DNA from: Mesobacillus subterraneus
Lineage (GTDB): Bacteria > Bacillota > Bacilli > Bacillales > Cytobacillaceae
Assembly (NCBI RefSeq): GCF_023715485.1
Contig: NZ_JAMBOF010000008.1
Coordinates: forward strand, 162,095-226,094
Length of the DNA stretch: 64,000 nt
Reading direction: 5' to 3'
The position numbers and the translations under genes were made by a program. Positions 47,588-58,992 of this stretch are shown in pieces. The stretch's first letter is position 1; every line of letters starts with the position of its first letter. The notes under the pieces were generated by a model, which saw only the letters and a program-made list of their open reading frames with translations, was not told the DNA's origin and ran no database searches.

Positions 47588-48739
47588 TTATTGAACGAGC
47601 TCGATTATTTCCTTTGTGTCTATATTCAAAACCTTTTCCAGCTGAAAACCGTACAGGCACATTTTAGAAGACGGTGAACAGGAAATAGGCTCATTGGCCA
47701 ACCCGGAAAATATCAAATCCTCTGTTTTCGATCCAAGATTAAAACGGATCAGGTCGAAGCCCTCCTGGTATATATCTGCTTCTCCATTATGAAGTGCGCG
47801 CAAATATAAAAAATCTTGCCCTTCTTCCATTAAATCATAAAATGGGACAACCCATCCAGAAAAAGAGGTCAGAACCGGTGCATCGAAACTGGCTGCCGGA
47901 TTAATTCCTTTGCCATATACGGTATACTGGGCTGTTTGAGGATTCGCTTGCTCATCAATTTTCACAGTCAACAGATACCCGCTTAATGAATCGAACTGGA
48001 ATACATCATCCTCTATTTCAGCTGGTTGATTATCATTAAGTGATACTGAATACAAGGGAGCTTGCAAAGCAATGCCCTCTTCATCCCACTTCTGGTAAAC
48101 CAATTCTTCCTTTGAAATCCAGCGTACAAAAGGTTCTGACAGATTGATTTCCTGTAAATCATTTTCGCGCAAATTCCATAAATAAGAACTGAAATCCCAT
48201 TCCTCAGTAAAGGCTGAAATCAAAATCAGCTCCTCATTAAAAGGATTCCATTCAAAGTTTAATTCGTAAGAATCAATATTCGTGGAATGCAACTTTTTCC
48301 CTCTCGGATCTATGATAGTCAGGATACCTTCATTGGAAACAGCACTATGGATCATTACCATCTTTTTTCCCGGACTTGCTTCAGCAGATATGATGGGCAC
48401 TTCGCTCTCGAAAAGCAAGGTGGATTTCCCTGTAGCCAGGTTATAGGAATAAAGCAAAGAACCTTCGCCTTTATTGGCTATATAAAGGATAGATGAATCA
48501 TTAAGCCAGCCTGCAGCTTTGTAAAACTCTTCTCCATCAGATTGGATAGGGATGATTTCGGCTCCTAAAAATGAGGGACTCGGTGTTTCTTTCACTCTGT
48601 TCAAGCTGTGCTTCGCTCCTCCATGGTAAGCCCCATCAGGCTTTGGTGAGCAGCCAGTAAGGAGGAAAGCAGAAGTGGATAGTATAAAGAACAGAGACAT
48701 TAAAAATGTTGCACGATATGTATTCTCCTTGCGCTCCAC
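47588..48739 (-). CDS. yqgU: YqgU-like lipoprotein
   Basis: 383 codons from GTG 48739 (GGGGGT upstream). Signal segment ATFLMSLFFILSTSAFLLTGC ends in a lipobox, so the protein is lipid-anchored outside the membrane. The mature part has repeating beta units (WLNDSSILYIANKGEGSLLYSYNLATGK, WNPFNEELILISAF) of a WD40-like propeller. Function unknown. Confidence 0.85.
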   Translation of the reverse strand: MERKENTYRATFLMSLFFILSTSAFLLTGCSPKPDGAYHGGAKHSLNRVKETPSPSFLGAEIIPIQSDGEEFYKAAGWLNDSSILYIANKGEGSLLYSYNLATGKSTLLFESEVPIISAEASPGKKMVMIHSAVSNEGILTIIDPRGKKLHSTNIDSYELNFEWNPFNEELILISAFTEEWDFSSYLWNLRENDLQEINLSEPFVRWISKEELVYQKWDEEGIALQAPLYSVSLNDNQPAEIEDDVFQFDSLSGYLLTVKIDEQANPQTAQYTVYGKGINPAASFDAPVLTSFSGWVVPFYDLMEEGQDFLYLRALHNGEADIYQEGFDLIRFNLGSKTEDLIFSGLANEPISCSPSSKMCLYGFQLEKVLNIDTKEIIELVQ

Positions 48740-48898
48740 CTCTACACCCCCTTTAAAACACTGTATATATCTGTACGTGGAAATTGCCTAAATGTTTCAT
48801 TTAATTTTGAAAAATCAATGTATATTTATTTTGCACTTTCCGGATATTGATAACATACACCCCATAATATAAAAATTCAATCCTTAAAATAAATAAAA

Positions 48899-48923
48899 AA
48901 CCTGCGCTCTTAAGGCGCAGGTT
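48899..48923 (-). terminator. Intrinsic terminator between yqgU promoter region and yqgS
   Basis: CCTGCGC (48901-48907) pairs with GCGCAGG (48915-48921); on the minus strand the stem is followed by TTTTTT. Ends yqgS. Confidence 0.85.
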
Positions 48924-48933
48924 TTATCAGATT

Positions 48934-50820
48934 TTATTTTGCGGTTTCCGGGTAGGATTCTTTGCTGCCTTCAGGCTGGCCATAGAATCTTAGCAAATCA
49001 CCGTAAATGATTTTATCAGAGTATTCGAGTTCATTCTTCGCTTTTTCCATATATGGTTCACAAGCAGCCCTGTCTGTAGGCTCACCTGTCGCTTTATCAT
49101 AGCAAGTATCTCGTGTGAATACTTGATCCTTGGTGATAAAGCTGCCATCGCGAAGGACAGCAAAGTCTAGTCTGTCTTTTGAGAAAAGATCTGAACCGAA
49201 ATCAATGTCATTCTTTGTATCGATGCCCAACATGTGAAGGATCGTCGGCTTAATGTCAATCTGACCTCCGACTGTAGAGATTGTCTTTCCTTTCTCTCCT
49301 GGAATATGGACAATAAATGGAACCTCCTGAAGCTGAGTGCTTTCAAACGGCGTTATTTCTTTGCCAAGATACTCACTCATCGCTTTGTTATGGTTCTCGG
49401 ATATTCCATAATGGTCTCCGTATAAAATGATGATTGAATCTTCATAGAGACCTTCATCCTTTAACTTTTGAACAAACATCTTCATTGCTTCATCCTGATA
49501 GCGGACAGTTGGGAAATAGTTATTAACCGTTTTGTCATTAGAAGTATACGGCTGGATTAAGCTGTCTTCCTCACTCAATTCAAATGGGAAGTGGTTAGTC
49601 AAAGTAATAAATTTTGAATAGAACGGTTTTGGCATATCCTTCAGATGCTGCACGGATTGCTGGAAGAAGTCTACATCCTTCATTCCCCAGCCTACTGAAT
49701 TTTCTTCAGTCACTTCATAATCAGGCAAGGAATAAAAACGCTGATATCCCAATGCCTGGTACATGATATCGCGATTCCAGAAGCTCTTGTTGTTTGCATG
49801 CATGGATGCTGTAAAATAACCATTTTTGTTCAGTATTTCTGGTGTAGCAGTATATTCATTCCCTGAGTGAGTAAAGAATACGGCTCCACGGCTCAATGGA
49901 TATAACGAGTTTTCAACCAAAAACTCAGAGTCAGAGGTTTTCCCCTGTCCAGTTTGGTGATAAAAATTGTCGAAATAATAGCTTTCTTTAATGAAATCGT
50001 TCAAGAAAGGTGTAATTTCCTGACCATTTACCGTTTGGTTGATAACAAAATTCTGTGTCGATTCCATAGAAATCAGGATCACGTTCTTGCCCTTGGCAAT
50101 CCCGAACATATCATCATTCGGCGGCAAATAATTTGCACGCACATAGTTGTCAATGTCAGCTAGTTCGCTGCCATCCGCCATAGCACGCTGTGCGGATGAT
50201 TTTGATTGTAAGTACGCATCGTAAAGATGATAATTGTAGGTTCCGATGTTCTTGACAAGCATTTCTCTGTCAAACGTTCTTGTCAGCAGCTGCGGACGCT
50301 CAGTTTCAGCCATTCCCAGGTTGAAAAAAGCAATCGCGATGGCAACAAGGAAAAATGCTCTGCGATCTACCTTGGAATATTCCCGATATCCCATGAATTT
50401 TGGTTTAACTTTTAAAAGAACGGCTAAAATGATGAAATCAGCGAAATACAATAAATCGCTAAAGTTGATGAGTTCAGTGACACTGCTTCCCAGATCGCTC
50501 ATATTACTCGTCTGGAACAGGACCGGAATCGTAAGGAAGTCATTAAAGAAGCGATAGAAGACCACATTAGCGAACAAGACTGCTGAAACTATGAAACTTG
50601 TAATCAAAATGTAGCGCTTCTGGTTCTTCTCCTTCATGAACAAGCTGATTCCAAAGATAAACATCAGGAAGCTCAAAGGATTTATGAACAGGATGATTTC
50701 CTGTCTCCAATTTTCGATTTTAATATCAAAGCTAGTTTTATAGGCAATGTAAGTTTTCAGCCAGAGCAGGATTGTCGCAATCGCAACAATGGATGCTTTT
50801 GACCAATTTTTGTTTTTCAT
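48934..50820 (-). CDS. yqgS: LtaS-family lipoteichoic acid synthase/sulfatase (YqgS)
   Basis: 628 codons. Five membrane helices in the first 210 residues, then an extracellular sulfatase-type domain: [15 protein letters not shown] (metal Glu), [13 protein letters not shown] (catalytic Thr), [36 protein letters not shown] (metal Asp/His). Transfers glycerol-phosphate from phosphatidylglycerol to polymer in this family. Position next to glcK fits YqgS. Confidence 0.93.
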   Translation of the reverse strand: MKNKNWSKASIVAIATILLWLKTYIAYKTSFDIKIENWRQEIILFINPLSFLMFIFGISLFMKEKNQKRYILITSFIVSAVLFANVVFYRFFNDFLTIPVLFQTSNMSDLGSSVTELINFSDLLYFADFIILAVLLKVKPKFMGYREYSKVDRRAFFLVAIAIAFFNLGMAETERPQLLTRTFDREMLVKNIGTYNYHLYDAYLQSKSSAQRAMADGSELADIDNYVRANYLPPNDDMFGIAKGKNVILISMESTQNFVINQTVNGQEITPFLNDFIKESYYFDNFYHQTGQGKTSDSEFLVENSLYPLSRGAVFFTHSGNEYTATPEILNKNGYFTASMHANNKSFWNRDIMYQALGYQRFYSLPDYEVTEENSVGWGMKDVDFFQQSVQHLKDMPKPFYSKFITLTNHFPFELSEEDSLIQPYTSNDKTVNNYFPTVRYQDEAMKMFVQKLKDEGLYEDSIIILYGDHYGISENHNKAMSEYLGKEITPFESTQLQEVPFIVHIPGEKGKTISTVGGQIDIKPTILHMLGIDTKNDIDFGSDLFSKDRLDFAVLRDGSFITKDQVFTRDTCYDKATGEPTDRAACEPYMEKAKNELEYSDKIIYGDLLRFYGQPEGSKESYPETAK

Positions 50821-51069
50821 TGGTTTGTTACCTCCCTGTTAAAAATAACAGATATGGGAATTTTTAGGTTAATTTTTCTGATCGCTCAAGAATCAAACAT
50901 AATCTTAATACTTTTTTTACGAAAAAGCAAACGGGAAATTAAAGATAAACGGTATACTAAGCAATTGACTCATCAATGTGATTTTCCACCATTATAGACG
51001 TTTCAAACCTCAAAAAGTTTCAGGAATGTCCAAATTCGGAAAATTGAATCTTTTATTCCTAACTAAAAA

Positions 51070-51100
51070 AGGAGTTTTCTCATATAAAAAGAAAACTCCT
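51070..51100 (-). terminator. Intrinsic terminator after glcK
   Basis: AGGAGTTTTC (51070-51079) pairs with GAAAACTCCT (51091-51100); on the minus strand TTTTTT follows. Ends the yqgQ-glcK operon. Confidence 0.85.
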
Positions 51101-51111
51101 CATCCCGATTA

Positions 51112-52089
51112 TTATACCTGTCCTAACTTATTCTTCACCAGCCATGCAGCTCCGATGACGCCTGCATCATTTCCCAATGTCGCGATGCTGATTTCAGTCG
51201 ACTGCGCGACACGCGGAAATGAATTTCTTAAAAACTGTTCTTTCACGGGATCAAGAAGAATATCTCCCGCCTTTGAAACTCCGCCTCCGAGGACAATTTT
51301 TTCAGGATTAAGGGTGTTGGCGATATTCGCAAGCGCGATTCCCAGATGCAATGCAATGGTATCAATCACCTTTAGGGCAGTTACATCTTTTCTCCTCGCA
51401 GCATCAAAGACATCCTTCGCCGTAACAAGTCCTGTTTCTTTATGGACCACTGCAAGTTCACCGCTTGAATCTTCAGCGCTTAATGCTTCCAGAGCAATTC
51501 TTACGATCCCAGTAGCAGAAGCGATCGTTTCCAGGCAGCCAGTTTTGCCACAGTTGCAAGGTGCTCCGCCTTCAGCTAATGATGTGATATGACCGATTTC
51601 TCCCGCAGCTCCGCTTATTCCATGTACGATGTCACCATTGGCAATTACTCCGCCGCCGACCCCAGTACCCAGGGTTACACAAACAAGATCCTTTGCACCG
51701 TTTCCAGCGCCTTTCCACATTTCTCCCAGCGCTGCACAGTTAGCGTCATTATCAATCACTGCCGGCAAAGATGTTTCCACTTCCAATAAATCTTTTAATG
51801 GATATGGCTCACGCCAACCGAGATTGACCGCCTCAAAAATAACACCTGTAGGCAGGTCGACAGGTCCAGGTGCACCCATTCCAATCCCGACGATTTCGCT
51901 TTTTGAGTGCCCCAATTCCTCAAGCTTCGCGTCAATTGCTTTAGCGATATTGACCGTAATATTTTTCCCTTCATTTGAAACATCAGTTGGTATTTCCCAT
52001 TTATGAAGTACTTCACCATATAAACTAACAAATGCAAGTTTAGTGGTTGTTCCGCCTAAATCTACACCAACAAGCCATTTTTCAGCCAT
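51112..52089 (-). CDS. glcK: Glucokinase, ROK family
   Basis: 325 codons. [17 protein letters not shown] (ATP-binding), [63 protein letters not shown] (ROK zinc motif CxCGxxGCxE). Phosphorylates glucose with ATP. Follows yqgQ by 6 bases, the B. subtilis order. Confidence 0.96.
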   Translation of the reverse strand: MAEKWLVGVDLGGTTTKLAFVSLYGEVLHKWEIPTDVSNEGKNITVNIAKAIDAKLEELGHSKSEIVGIGMGAPGPVDLPTGVIFEAVNLGWREPYPLKDLLEVETSLPAVIDNDANCAALGEMWKGAGNGAKDLVCVTLGTGVGGGVIANGDIVHGISGAAGEIGHITSLAEGGAPCNCGKTGCLETIASATGIVRIALEALSAEDSSGELAVVHKETGLVTAKDVFDAARRKDVTALKVIDTIALHLGIALANIANTLNPEKIVLGGGVSKAGDILLDPVKEQFLRNSFPRVAQSTEISIATLGNDAGVIGAAWLVKNKLGQV

Positions 52090-52095
52090 TTTGTG

Positions 52096-52311
52096 TCACC
52101 TTTTCCTATTTGCATTTTTTTCTTTTTCCAGCTGTATTTCATGCCTTAACAGCAAAAGTGCAGTCTGGTAGTCTCTTGTCTCAATCAATTGTGAATGAAA
52201 GAGCTCCCTTAACTCAGACTCCATAAGCTCTAAATCAGAAACTCTGTCGCCAATATAAATAATTGTCCCGAATTTTTTCAGGAATTGCTGTATTTCATAA
52301 ATCGTTTTCAA
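52096..52311 (-). CDS. yqgQ: YqgQ family protein (DUF910)
   Basis: 71 codons. MKTIYEIQQFLKKFGTIIYIGDRVSDLELMESELRELF, the usual YqgQ three-helix protein; FGTxIYxGDRxxDLELMExEL is diagnostic. Linked to glcK in Bacillales, function uncertain; related proteins are thought to bind nucleic acid. Confidence 0.93.
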   Translation of the reverse strand: MKTIYEIQQFLKKFGTIIYIGDRVSDLELMESELRELFHSQLIETRDYQTALLLLRHEIQLEKEKNANRKR

Positions 52312-52360
52312 CGTATTCCCCTCGATGTTTGTGAAAATAAGAGCATGTTTACATTACTTA

Positions 52361-52389
52361 AGTATAATGGATACGCGCACCCGCCTCAA
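52361..52389 (-). promoter_or_regulatory. SigA-type promoter for yqgQ-glcK
   Basis: On the minus strand -35 TTGAGG (52389-52384), 17-base spacer, -10 TATACT (52366-52361), about 50 bases before the yqgQ ATG. Confidence 0.65.
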
Positions 52390-52433
52390 GAGTGCTGGAG
52401 AAGTTTTTATTAGACGAGGCTCTATTTAAATTA

Positions 52434-52503
52434 AATGTTGATTTCCGTTCCAGCTGTTTCTAATCCCGGTGGAGTCTCGGGACTGTGAGTGCCAATCAAC
52501 ATT
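52434..52503. repeat. Shortened copy of a dispersed Bacillaceae intergenic repeat
   Basis: AATGTTGATTTCCGTTCCAG at the left and GGAGTCTCG...CCAATCAACATT at the right match the ends of a well-known longer palindromic repeat found many times in Bacillus genomes. Ends are inverted copies (AATGTTGATT/AATCAACATT). The middle is reduced here. Sits between yqgQ and the germination gene. Confidence 0.65.
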
Positions 52504-52520
52504 GTATTTAAACAAAAACA

Positions 52521-52542
52521 AAAAAGCAGCATAGGCTGCTTT
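52521..52542 (-). terminator. Intrinsic terminator after the germination gene
   Basis: AAAGCAGC (52523-52530) pairs with GCTGCTTT (52535-52542), 4-base loop; TTTTTTG follows on the minus strand. Confidence 0.85.
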
Positions 52543-52545
52543 ATC

Positions 52546-54006
52546 TTAACGATCCGGATCCTGCGGATTCAATATGCGCGGCCGCCGATTTTTCAGAGGA
52601 ATTGGTGAACGGACCAAGACATCCCGGAAGGCTCTCAGATTAAATGGTATAAACGGCCATAAGTAAGGTACCCCGAAGGATTTCATTCTAGCGAGCATGA
52701 TAATGAACAGAACAATTCCGATCAAGAACCCATAAAGCTGGAATGCCGCTGTCATCACGAGCAAGAACAGCCTTACAAGCCTGTTGGCCAAACTCATTTC
52801 ATAACTCGGGGTTGCAAACGTGCCAATAGCAGCGATGGCAAGATACAATATTACTTCATTAGTCAGCAGGCCGACTTCGACCGCCACCTGGCCGATCATC
52901 AATGCAGCGACTAGTCCCAGTGCAGTCGCCAGTGAAGTTGGCGTATGGATGGCTGCCATCCTCAGGACGTCAATTCCGATCTCAATGATGAAAAACTGTA
53001 AAAACAGTGGTATCTGGCCGGGATCATTCGGACCGATATACGATAGCTTTTCGGGCAGCAATTCAGGTCTGACAGCAAATAGGTACCAAAGCGGCAGCAA
53101 AAACAATGAAGTCCATACAGCCATGAAGCGCACCATCCGCAAATAAGCTCCAACAAGCGGCTTATTCCGGTATTCTTCTGCATGCTGCAAATGGTGCCAA
53201 AAGGTAGTGGGTGTGATAAGCACACTTGGCGATCCATCGACGATGATGCACACATGCCCTTCATATATGTGAGTTGCTGCCGTGTCTGGCCGTTCCGTAT
53301 ACCTTACCGTCGGAAACGGATTCCAGTGCCGGCCAGAAATGAATTCCTCGATTGTCTTTTCCCCCATCGGAAGACCGTCAGTATCAATTTTGCTGATAGA
53401 GTCTTTTACTTTTTTGACCATATCAGGGTCAGCAATATCTTCTATGTAACAAATAACTATATCGGTCTGGGATCTTCTGCCGACTTGCATGTATTCCATT
53501 CTTAATGTGCGGTCACGGATTCTCCTTCTCGTAAGCGCAGTGTTGAACACAAGCGTTTCGACAAAACCGTCCCGCGAACCCCTTACTACTCTTTCTGTAT
53601 CAGGTTCCTGGGGCCCTCTGACAGGATAGGTCCTTGCATCGATCAGGATGATTTCTGAAACGCCATCAACCGCCAGAGCTGTCGGTCCAGCAAGAACCAT
53701 GTCCGCCACCTTGTCCAGATCATCGGTTGTTTCAACCTCCACATATGGAATGTATGTCTTGACCATTTTCTTAAGTGTATCAACTTCTAATGCCCCCGGC
53801 TCCAGCTTAGCGAGCAATTGCATAATATAGAGCAGTATGTCGTCCTTTACAAAACCATCAACAAGGAACAAAGCCATGTCCCTTCCAGCGTACTCAACAT
53901 CAAGCTGGATGACATCGAAACTCTTGCCAATTCCAAGCTCTTCCCTTAAAAACTCAATATTTTCTTTGAGGTTTGCATGAACCGGATGTTTCTTTTTTTC
54001 TGCCAT
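52546..54006 (-). CDS. spoVAF: GerA-family spore germination protein, SpoVAF-like
   Basis: 486 codons. Large soluble part first (NIEFLREELGIGKSFDVIQLDVEYAGRDMALFLVDGFVKD), then EIILIDARTYPVRGPQEPDTERVVRGSRDGFVETLVFNTALTRRRIRD, the invariant GerA A-subunit block, then DGSPSVLITP and about five membrane helices (PFLLQ-like FLQFFIIEIGIDVLRMAAIHTPTSLATALGLV). The lack of a long basic N-tail and HPVHANLKENI start fit SpoVAF, which supports germinant receptor channels in spores. Here it stands alone. Confidence 0.85.
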   Translation of the reverse strand: MAEKKKHPVHANLKENIEFLREELGIGKSFDVIQLDVEYAGRDMALFLVDGFVKDDILLYIMQLLAKLEPGALEVDTLKKMVKTYIPYVEVETTDDLDKVADMVLAGPTALAVDGVSEIILIDARTYPVRGPQEPDTERVVRGSRDGFVETLVFNTALTRRRIRDRTLRMEYMQVGRRSQTDIVICYIEDIADPDMVKKVKDSISKIDTDGLPMGEKTIEEFISGRHWNPFPTVRYTERPDTAATHIYEGHVCIIVDGSPSVLITPTTFWHHLQHAEEYRNKPLVGAYLRMVRFMAVWTSLFLLPLWYLFAVRPELLPEKLSYIGPNDPGQIPLFLQFFIIEIGIDVLRMAAIHTPTSLATALGLVAALMIGQVAVEVGLLTNEVILYLAIAAIGTFATPSYEMSLANRLVRLFLLVMTAAFQLYGFLIGIVLFIIMLARMKSFGVPYLWPFIPFNLRAFRDVLVRSPIPLKNRRPRILNPQDPDR

Positions 54007-54174
54007 AGTCTATCTAAACACCTTTCATAACAGCGCTACCCATTATTTTCCTGACTTTTCCTTCACCATCTTAGCCAAAGATCGAGAAAAACATACTTAA
54101 TTGCATGTGTTCAGGACAAGTGTCATATAGTGGTTATACCGGTCAACCATATGAAATTTAAAAGGATGAGATTA

Positions 54175-55056
54175 ATGAAAAAATATCTATTTTTAGGGAT
54201 TAGTACATTGGCCATAGCAGTTTCTGCACTTGTGATCCAGCTGCAAATAGTTAATCCATCAGAGGAAACCATCACGTTTTTCCCAATCGATGAATCTGTA
54301 CGTTATAAAAGTGCCAGCACCACTTTGACACTTGAAAAGAACAAAAAAAATAACCTTCACCGAATCGATTGGAAAGAGAGCTCCCTTCTGGACAGGGATG
54401 CATATTTAAGACAGGACTTAGGCCTGCTATATGTAAATGGACTTTTAAAAGGGAAAGTTGGGAAATGGGAGCAGGACACAGCCGATTTATCCCAGGAAGA
54501 GATCATCTCGACAGGGGAGAGTGCTAGATATGACGCGATCACCTTTCATTATACCGAGCTCCATGGCGCAGGAGATAAAATCACAAGTGCCCAAAGGATG
54601 TCAGATGACATGCTTTATGTGATTGATTCACCTTTCAGTCCACTTCACTCCTTCAGAATAGCCAAAAGCAAGCTGGAGAAGGAATGGAAAAATGTTTTAG
54701 ATCAGAGTACTGTTAACAGGCTGAATAAAAGTCTCAACAAAGCTGCTAAAACTTACGGAATCCAGACTGCGAACTATATCACCATCCCGCTTGATGAAAT
54801 CAGGAAATATGAAGATCAGCCCATCCGGGGATTTTCCCAGACAGAGACTGCCAATATCCTCGGAAAGCTATGGGAGGGATTATATAAAAATTACTACCTG
54901 GGCATTAAAAAAAGCGATGGCACTGTCGTTGATCCAATTGACAGCACCATGCCGCTTATTTTAGTGTCTAAGGATAAAAGTCATCTCCTGGTAGTCACGC
55001 AAACCAAAGATGGTGAAAGCATTGTTCTTAAGCAGCTTCTTCAAGGTAATACTTGA
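54175..55056 (+). CDS. Exported or membrane-anchored hypothetical protein
   Basis: 293 codons from ATG 54175 (AAAGGATGAG upstream; an earlier in-frame ATG lacks a site). N-terminal KKYLFLGISTLAIAVSALVIQLQI is a membrane anchor or signal; the rest has no Cys and is predicted outside the membrane. ALTLE-type motifs not recognised. Its last 29 bases overlap the convergent gluP gene. Confidence 0.7.
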   Translation: MKKYLFLGISTLAIAVSALVIQLQIVNPSEETITFFPIDESVRYKSASTTLTLEKNKKNNLHRIDWKESSLLDRDAYLRQDLGLLYVNGLLKGKVGKWEQDTADLSQEEIISTGESARYDAITFHYTELHGAGDKITSAQRMSDDMLYVIDSPFSPLHSFRIAKSKLEKEWKNVLDQSTVNRLNKSLNKAAKTYGIQTANYITIPLDEIRKYEDQPIRGFSQTETANILGKLWEGLYKNYYLGIKKSDGTVVDPIDSTMPLILVSKDKSHLLVVTQTKDGESIVLKQLLQGNT

Positions 55057-56617
55057 TCTGCTCAAGTGTCTTTTGGTAGCTTTCCTGACCAGGATTAAGT
55101 TCCGCAGCCTTTTCCGCATACTTCTGTGCTTCCAAGTAGTTCTTTTCATCAAAATAAATCAAGGCGAGATTATAATAAGCTTCATGGAAACTTGGTTCAA
55201 GCTCAATAACCTCATGGAGATGACCCTTCGCCTCCTCAAGTCTGCCCTGTTTGATTTCAGTAAACGAAAGCAGGAATATTGTTTCAGCAGAGGATTTCCC
55301 CTCTTGCTTGTATGCTGACAGCACATCATAGGCCTTTTCATATTCTTCTTCTTTTAGATGCTGCTGTGCAAGAACCAGGACCGACCGTTCGTCAACAAGA
55401 TCAGCTTTACCGCTGAATCCGTATTGAAGGGCAAGAAAAATCGTCGCACCGGCAGCAGCCAGGAAAACTAGTTGAAGCAATGGACGTTTTTTCTTCGGCA
55501 GGTGGAGAATTCCTGCTGCCGCAAATCCGCCCACAAGCCCGCCGATATGACCGGCATTATCTATACCAGGAATCGTAAAACCAAAGGCGAGATTGATACC
55601 AAGCACTATCAGAATATTAAGACCAAGCGTTCTCCAAAACAATCTTGGGTTAGTCACGCCAAAATACAGCAATGCCCCAAAACAGCCAAAAATCGCACCA
55701 CTCGCTCCTGCTGAAAGGTTCGGGCTGTAAATGAAACTGGCAAGCACTCCTCCAAACCCTGCGACTATATAAATAAATAAGAATCGGAAATTGCCATAAA
55801 GCCTTTCAACCATTGTTCCTAAATAGTATAAGGCAAGAGTATTCATGAATAAATGCAGCAATCCAATGTGGATGAAAATCGGCGTAAAAAACCGCCACCA
55901 TTCCCCATCTAAAATAAGTGGATTAAATTTAGCTCCGAATTTTATCAATGTCGATGTATCAGTGCTTCCGCCGGCTGCCTCAAGCACGAGGAACACCAAA
56001 ATCTGTATTGCAATAAAAATATATGTGAAAAAGGGTTTTCCGTAATCAAAAACGGATTGCTCTGCCTTTGCTCTGTCAAATGCCGTAGACAGGGCATGTT
56101 TCTTTATGTTTTCAATATCGTGGCTTGAAAAGTCATCTACGAGCTCGATATCTACCTGATCACCAAGATTACTTTCAATCTCTCTTAAGGCATCCATCGC
56201 ATTCGCACGGTCCGTTAAAATCGATTTTACAGTTACCTTGCCGGTATCTGAGGATTGGTATGGTTCCGCAAGCCGGAATTCATAATCGTCAACAGGTGGA
56301 TATGCGCTAAAGTAAAGATTTAATATCTTCAAGTCTCCTTTAGCAAGCTTACCCCGTATCCGTTCCCCGTTTTCTGCAGTTATTTCTATATCCCTCTGCA
56401 GCCAGTTGCTCCAGTCAAGATTATAATGAAGCAGGCGAATCACCTGCGCTTGCTTGTTTTCTGTTTTCTCAAGCCACAGCTCGCCCTGATCCTTCGATAA
56501 TTGCAGGATTCGGTATCCCTTTTTTACAATCAGGAATTCCGTGACCCTCCAAAACAAATACTCTTCCAAAAAAGCCAACTTCTCCCCTACTTTCTTGCCA
56601 GAATAATATCTGGCCAA
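55028..56617 (-). CDS. gluP: Rhomboid intramembrane serine protease GluP with TPR domain
   Basis: 529 codons. A soluble N-terminal domain of about 185 residues, then six or seven membrane segments with HIGLLHLFMNTLALYYLG, the catalytic Ser in LSAGASGAIFGCFGALL and catalytic His in DNAGHIGGLVGGFAAAG. The C-terminal 130 residues are TPR repeats (EEYEKAYDVLSAYKQEG, FHEAYYNLALIYFDEKNYLEAQKYAEKAAELNP). Cleaves membrane proteins; in B. subtilis linked to division and magnesium transporter quality control. Confidence 0.95.
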   Translation of the reverse strand: MARYYSGKKVGEKLAFLEEYLFWRVTEFLIVKKGYRILQLSKDQGELWLEKTENKQAQVIRLLHYNLDWSNWLQRDIEITAENGERIRGKLAKGDLKILNLYFSAYPPVDDYEFRLAEPYQSSDTGKVTVKSILTDRANAMDALREIESNLGDQVDIELVDDFSSHDIENIKKHALSTAFDRAKAEQSVFDYGKPFFTYIFIAIQILVFLVLEAAGGSTDTSTLIKFGAKFNPLILDGEWWRFFTPIFIHIGLLHLFMNTLALYYLGTMVERLYGNFRFLFIYIVAGFGGVLASFIYSPNLSAGASGAIFGCFGALLYFGVTNPRLFWRTLGLNILIVLGINLAFGFTIPGIDNAGHIGGLVGGFAAAGILHLPKKKRPLLQLVFLAAAGATIFLALQYGFSGKADLVDERSVLVLAQQHLKEEEYEKAYDVLSAYKQEGKSSAETIFLLSFTEIKQGRLEEAKGHLHEVIELEPSFHEAYYNLALIYFDEKNYLEAQKYAEKAAELNPGQESYQKTLEQIKYYLEEAA

Positions 56618-56732
56618 TAAAATATATAAATATATGTATGTACATTCCTTTATTTTTTCCTTTTTAAAATATTATAAACTAATTATACTCAAGCAAGATA
56701 TCAAGAGCCCTCTATTCACCTGACAAAAACAG

Positions 56733-56757
56733 AAAAAGACCACTAAGGGTCTTTTTA
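56733..56757 (-). terminator. Intrinsic terminator after the 56755 gene
   Basis: AAAAAGACC (56733-56741) pairs with GGTCTTTTT (56748-56756); further T on the minus strand. Overlaps the stop codon. Confidence 0.8.
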
Positions 56758-56952
56758 CTGGAATTCTGAAGGTCCTGAGAACACGGATTGCATCATCTTG
56801 CTTCTAATACCGGGCAAACCCATTATTGAACCCACTGCCACTCGGCGCAAAAACCTGTTTCCCAGAAGCATATTCATGACACGGTATCTGTTATCAAATA
56901 AAAAATAACCGGCAAGACCAAGCATGAAGATCGAAACCATTTTTCTTACCAT
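56755..56952 (-). CDS. Small membrane-associated hypothetical protein
   Basis: 65 codons, GGGAGGGATATAT before ATG. MVRKMVSIFMLGLAGYFLFDNRYRVMNMLLGNRFLRRVAVGSIMGLPGIRSKM: one hydrophobic helix, then a basic amphipathic region. Takes the place of yqgO next to gluP, but similarity to YqgO is not claimed. Confidence 0.7.
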   Translation of the reverse strand: MVRKMVSIFMLGLAGYFLFDNRYRVMNMLLGNRFLRRVAVGSIMGLPGIRSKMMQSVFSGPSEFQ

Positions 56953-57069
56953 ATATATCCCTCCCTTTTTATTTTAGGAAAAAGATGATGATTTTATCCC
57001 TTGCCGATAAAAAATACATTCCAAAAGTTGTGTATATATAATAGTAGAAAGCGGTTTCAGCAGCAATAA

Positions 57070-57095
57070 AAAAGGAGCTGCTTATATGCAGCTCC
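57070..57095 (-). terminator. Intrinsic terminator after ldh
   Basis: GGAGCTGC (57074-57081) pairs with GCAGCTCC (57088-57095); TTTTTTATT follows on the minus strand. Confidence 0.9.
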
Positions 57096-57102
57096 CTCGA
57101 TA

Positions 57103-58115
<1,013 letters not shown>

Positions 58116-58185
58116 ACTTTATGTATTCCTTTATGAAACAGAAAACGTTATCATTATAAACATTTTGTTACAGAGCATTCCTTAA

Positions 58186-58992
58186 CTAAAAAACTATATA
58201 TAAAACCATTCCCAAAAATGCTGCTGTAAAACACGAAATAAAATTCACCGCATCATTATTGAGTTTTTTGTAACCTGAAACCTGGATGGTAGGCATAGAA
58301 CAATGAAGGGTTTTTTCTGTAAAAAGCCCACATTTTACGCATTTATAACCGGCTTGGAGATAGGCTCCCAGCAGCGTATCCAGCATAGTCCCGACAAACC
58401 CGAATATAAAAATTGCAACGGCCCATCGCTGTTCAAGTCCAAAAAGAAAATAAGCGGATAGAGCAATCAACAGTGAACCAGCAGCAGATGCAGCTGTACC
58501 GAAACCTGAAACTGCACCTGATGTTCCTCTTGGAACTCTTTTCATATTTTTGACTGATACGGGCCACTTCTTGCTTAACACCCCAAGTTCAGACGCCCAT
58601 GTATCGGCGTTCGCACTTGCCAGGGAAATCGAAAACACAAGAAGCCAGACTGGATCAGGGGACAAAAGGTTAGCCAGACCGGCTAGCGCGGCAGTCCCTC
58701 CATTAGCGGCAACCTGGGCCCAATCCCTTGCTGAACCTTTTTCATGCAATTCTCCAAGGTATTCCTTTCTCTTATGTTTATATTTTGAAAGGAGACTGGA
58801 TGTAACAAAAAAGGTGCCCATCACAATCACCCCATTGATTCCGAACCCTGCCCAAACCAATATTCCTGTTAAAGATGCAGCAACTGCCCCTGATGAGCTG
58901 AGAAGATTAAAATAGCTGAAAACTGCCGCTGCGATCCCTATTAAAGTTATGACAATAAATTGCTCAGCGTCCAACGAATATAACCTCTTCAT
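58186..58992 (-). CDS. DUF92/TMEM19 family membrane protein
   Basis: 268 codons. Six or seven hydrophobic segments; FLARDWAQVAANGGTAALAGL-type block (GSARDWAQVAANGGTAALA), SLASANADTWASELGVLSKKWPVSVKNMKRVPRGTSGAVSGFGTAAS and GTMLDTLLGAYLQAGYKC are the DUF92 signature. Homologous phytol-phosphate kinases exist in plants; the bacterial reaction may be a CTP-dependent polyprenol kinase, not established here. Overlaps yqgN by 29 bases. Confidence 0.9.
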   Translation of the reverse strand: MKRLYSLDAEQFIVITLIGIAAAVFSYFNLLSSSGAVAASLTGILVWAGFGINGVIVMGTFFVTSSLLSKYKHKRKEYLGELHEKGSARDWAQVAANGGTAALAGLANLLSPDPVWLLVFSISLASANADTWASELGVLSKKWPVSVKNMKRVPRGTSGAVSGFGTAASAAGSLLIALSAYFLFGLEQRWAVAIFIFGFVGTMLDTLLGAYLQAGYKCVKCGLFTEKTLHCSMPTIQVSGYKKLNNDAVNFISCFTAAFLGMVLYIVF

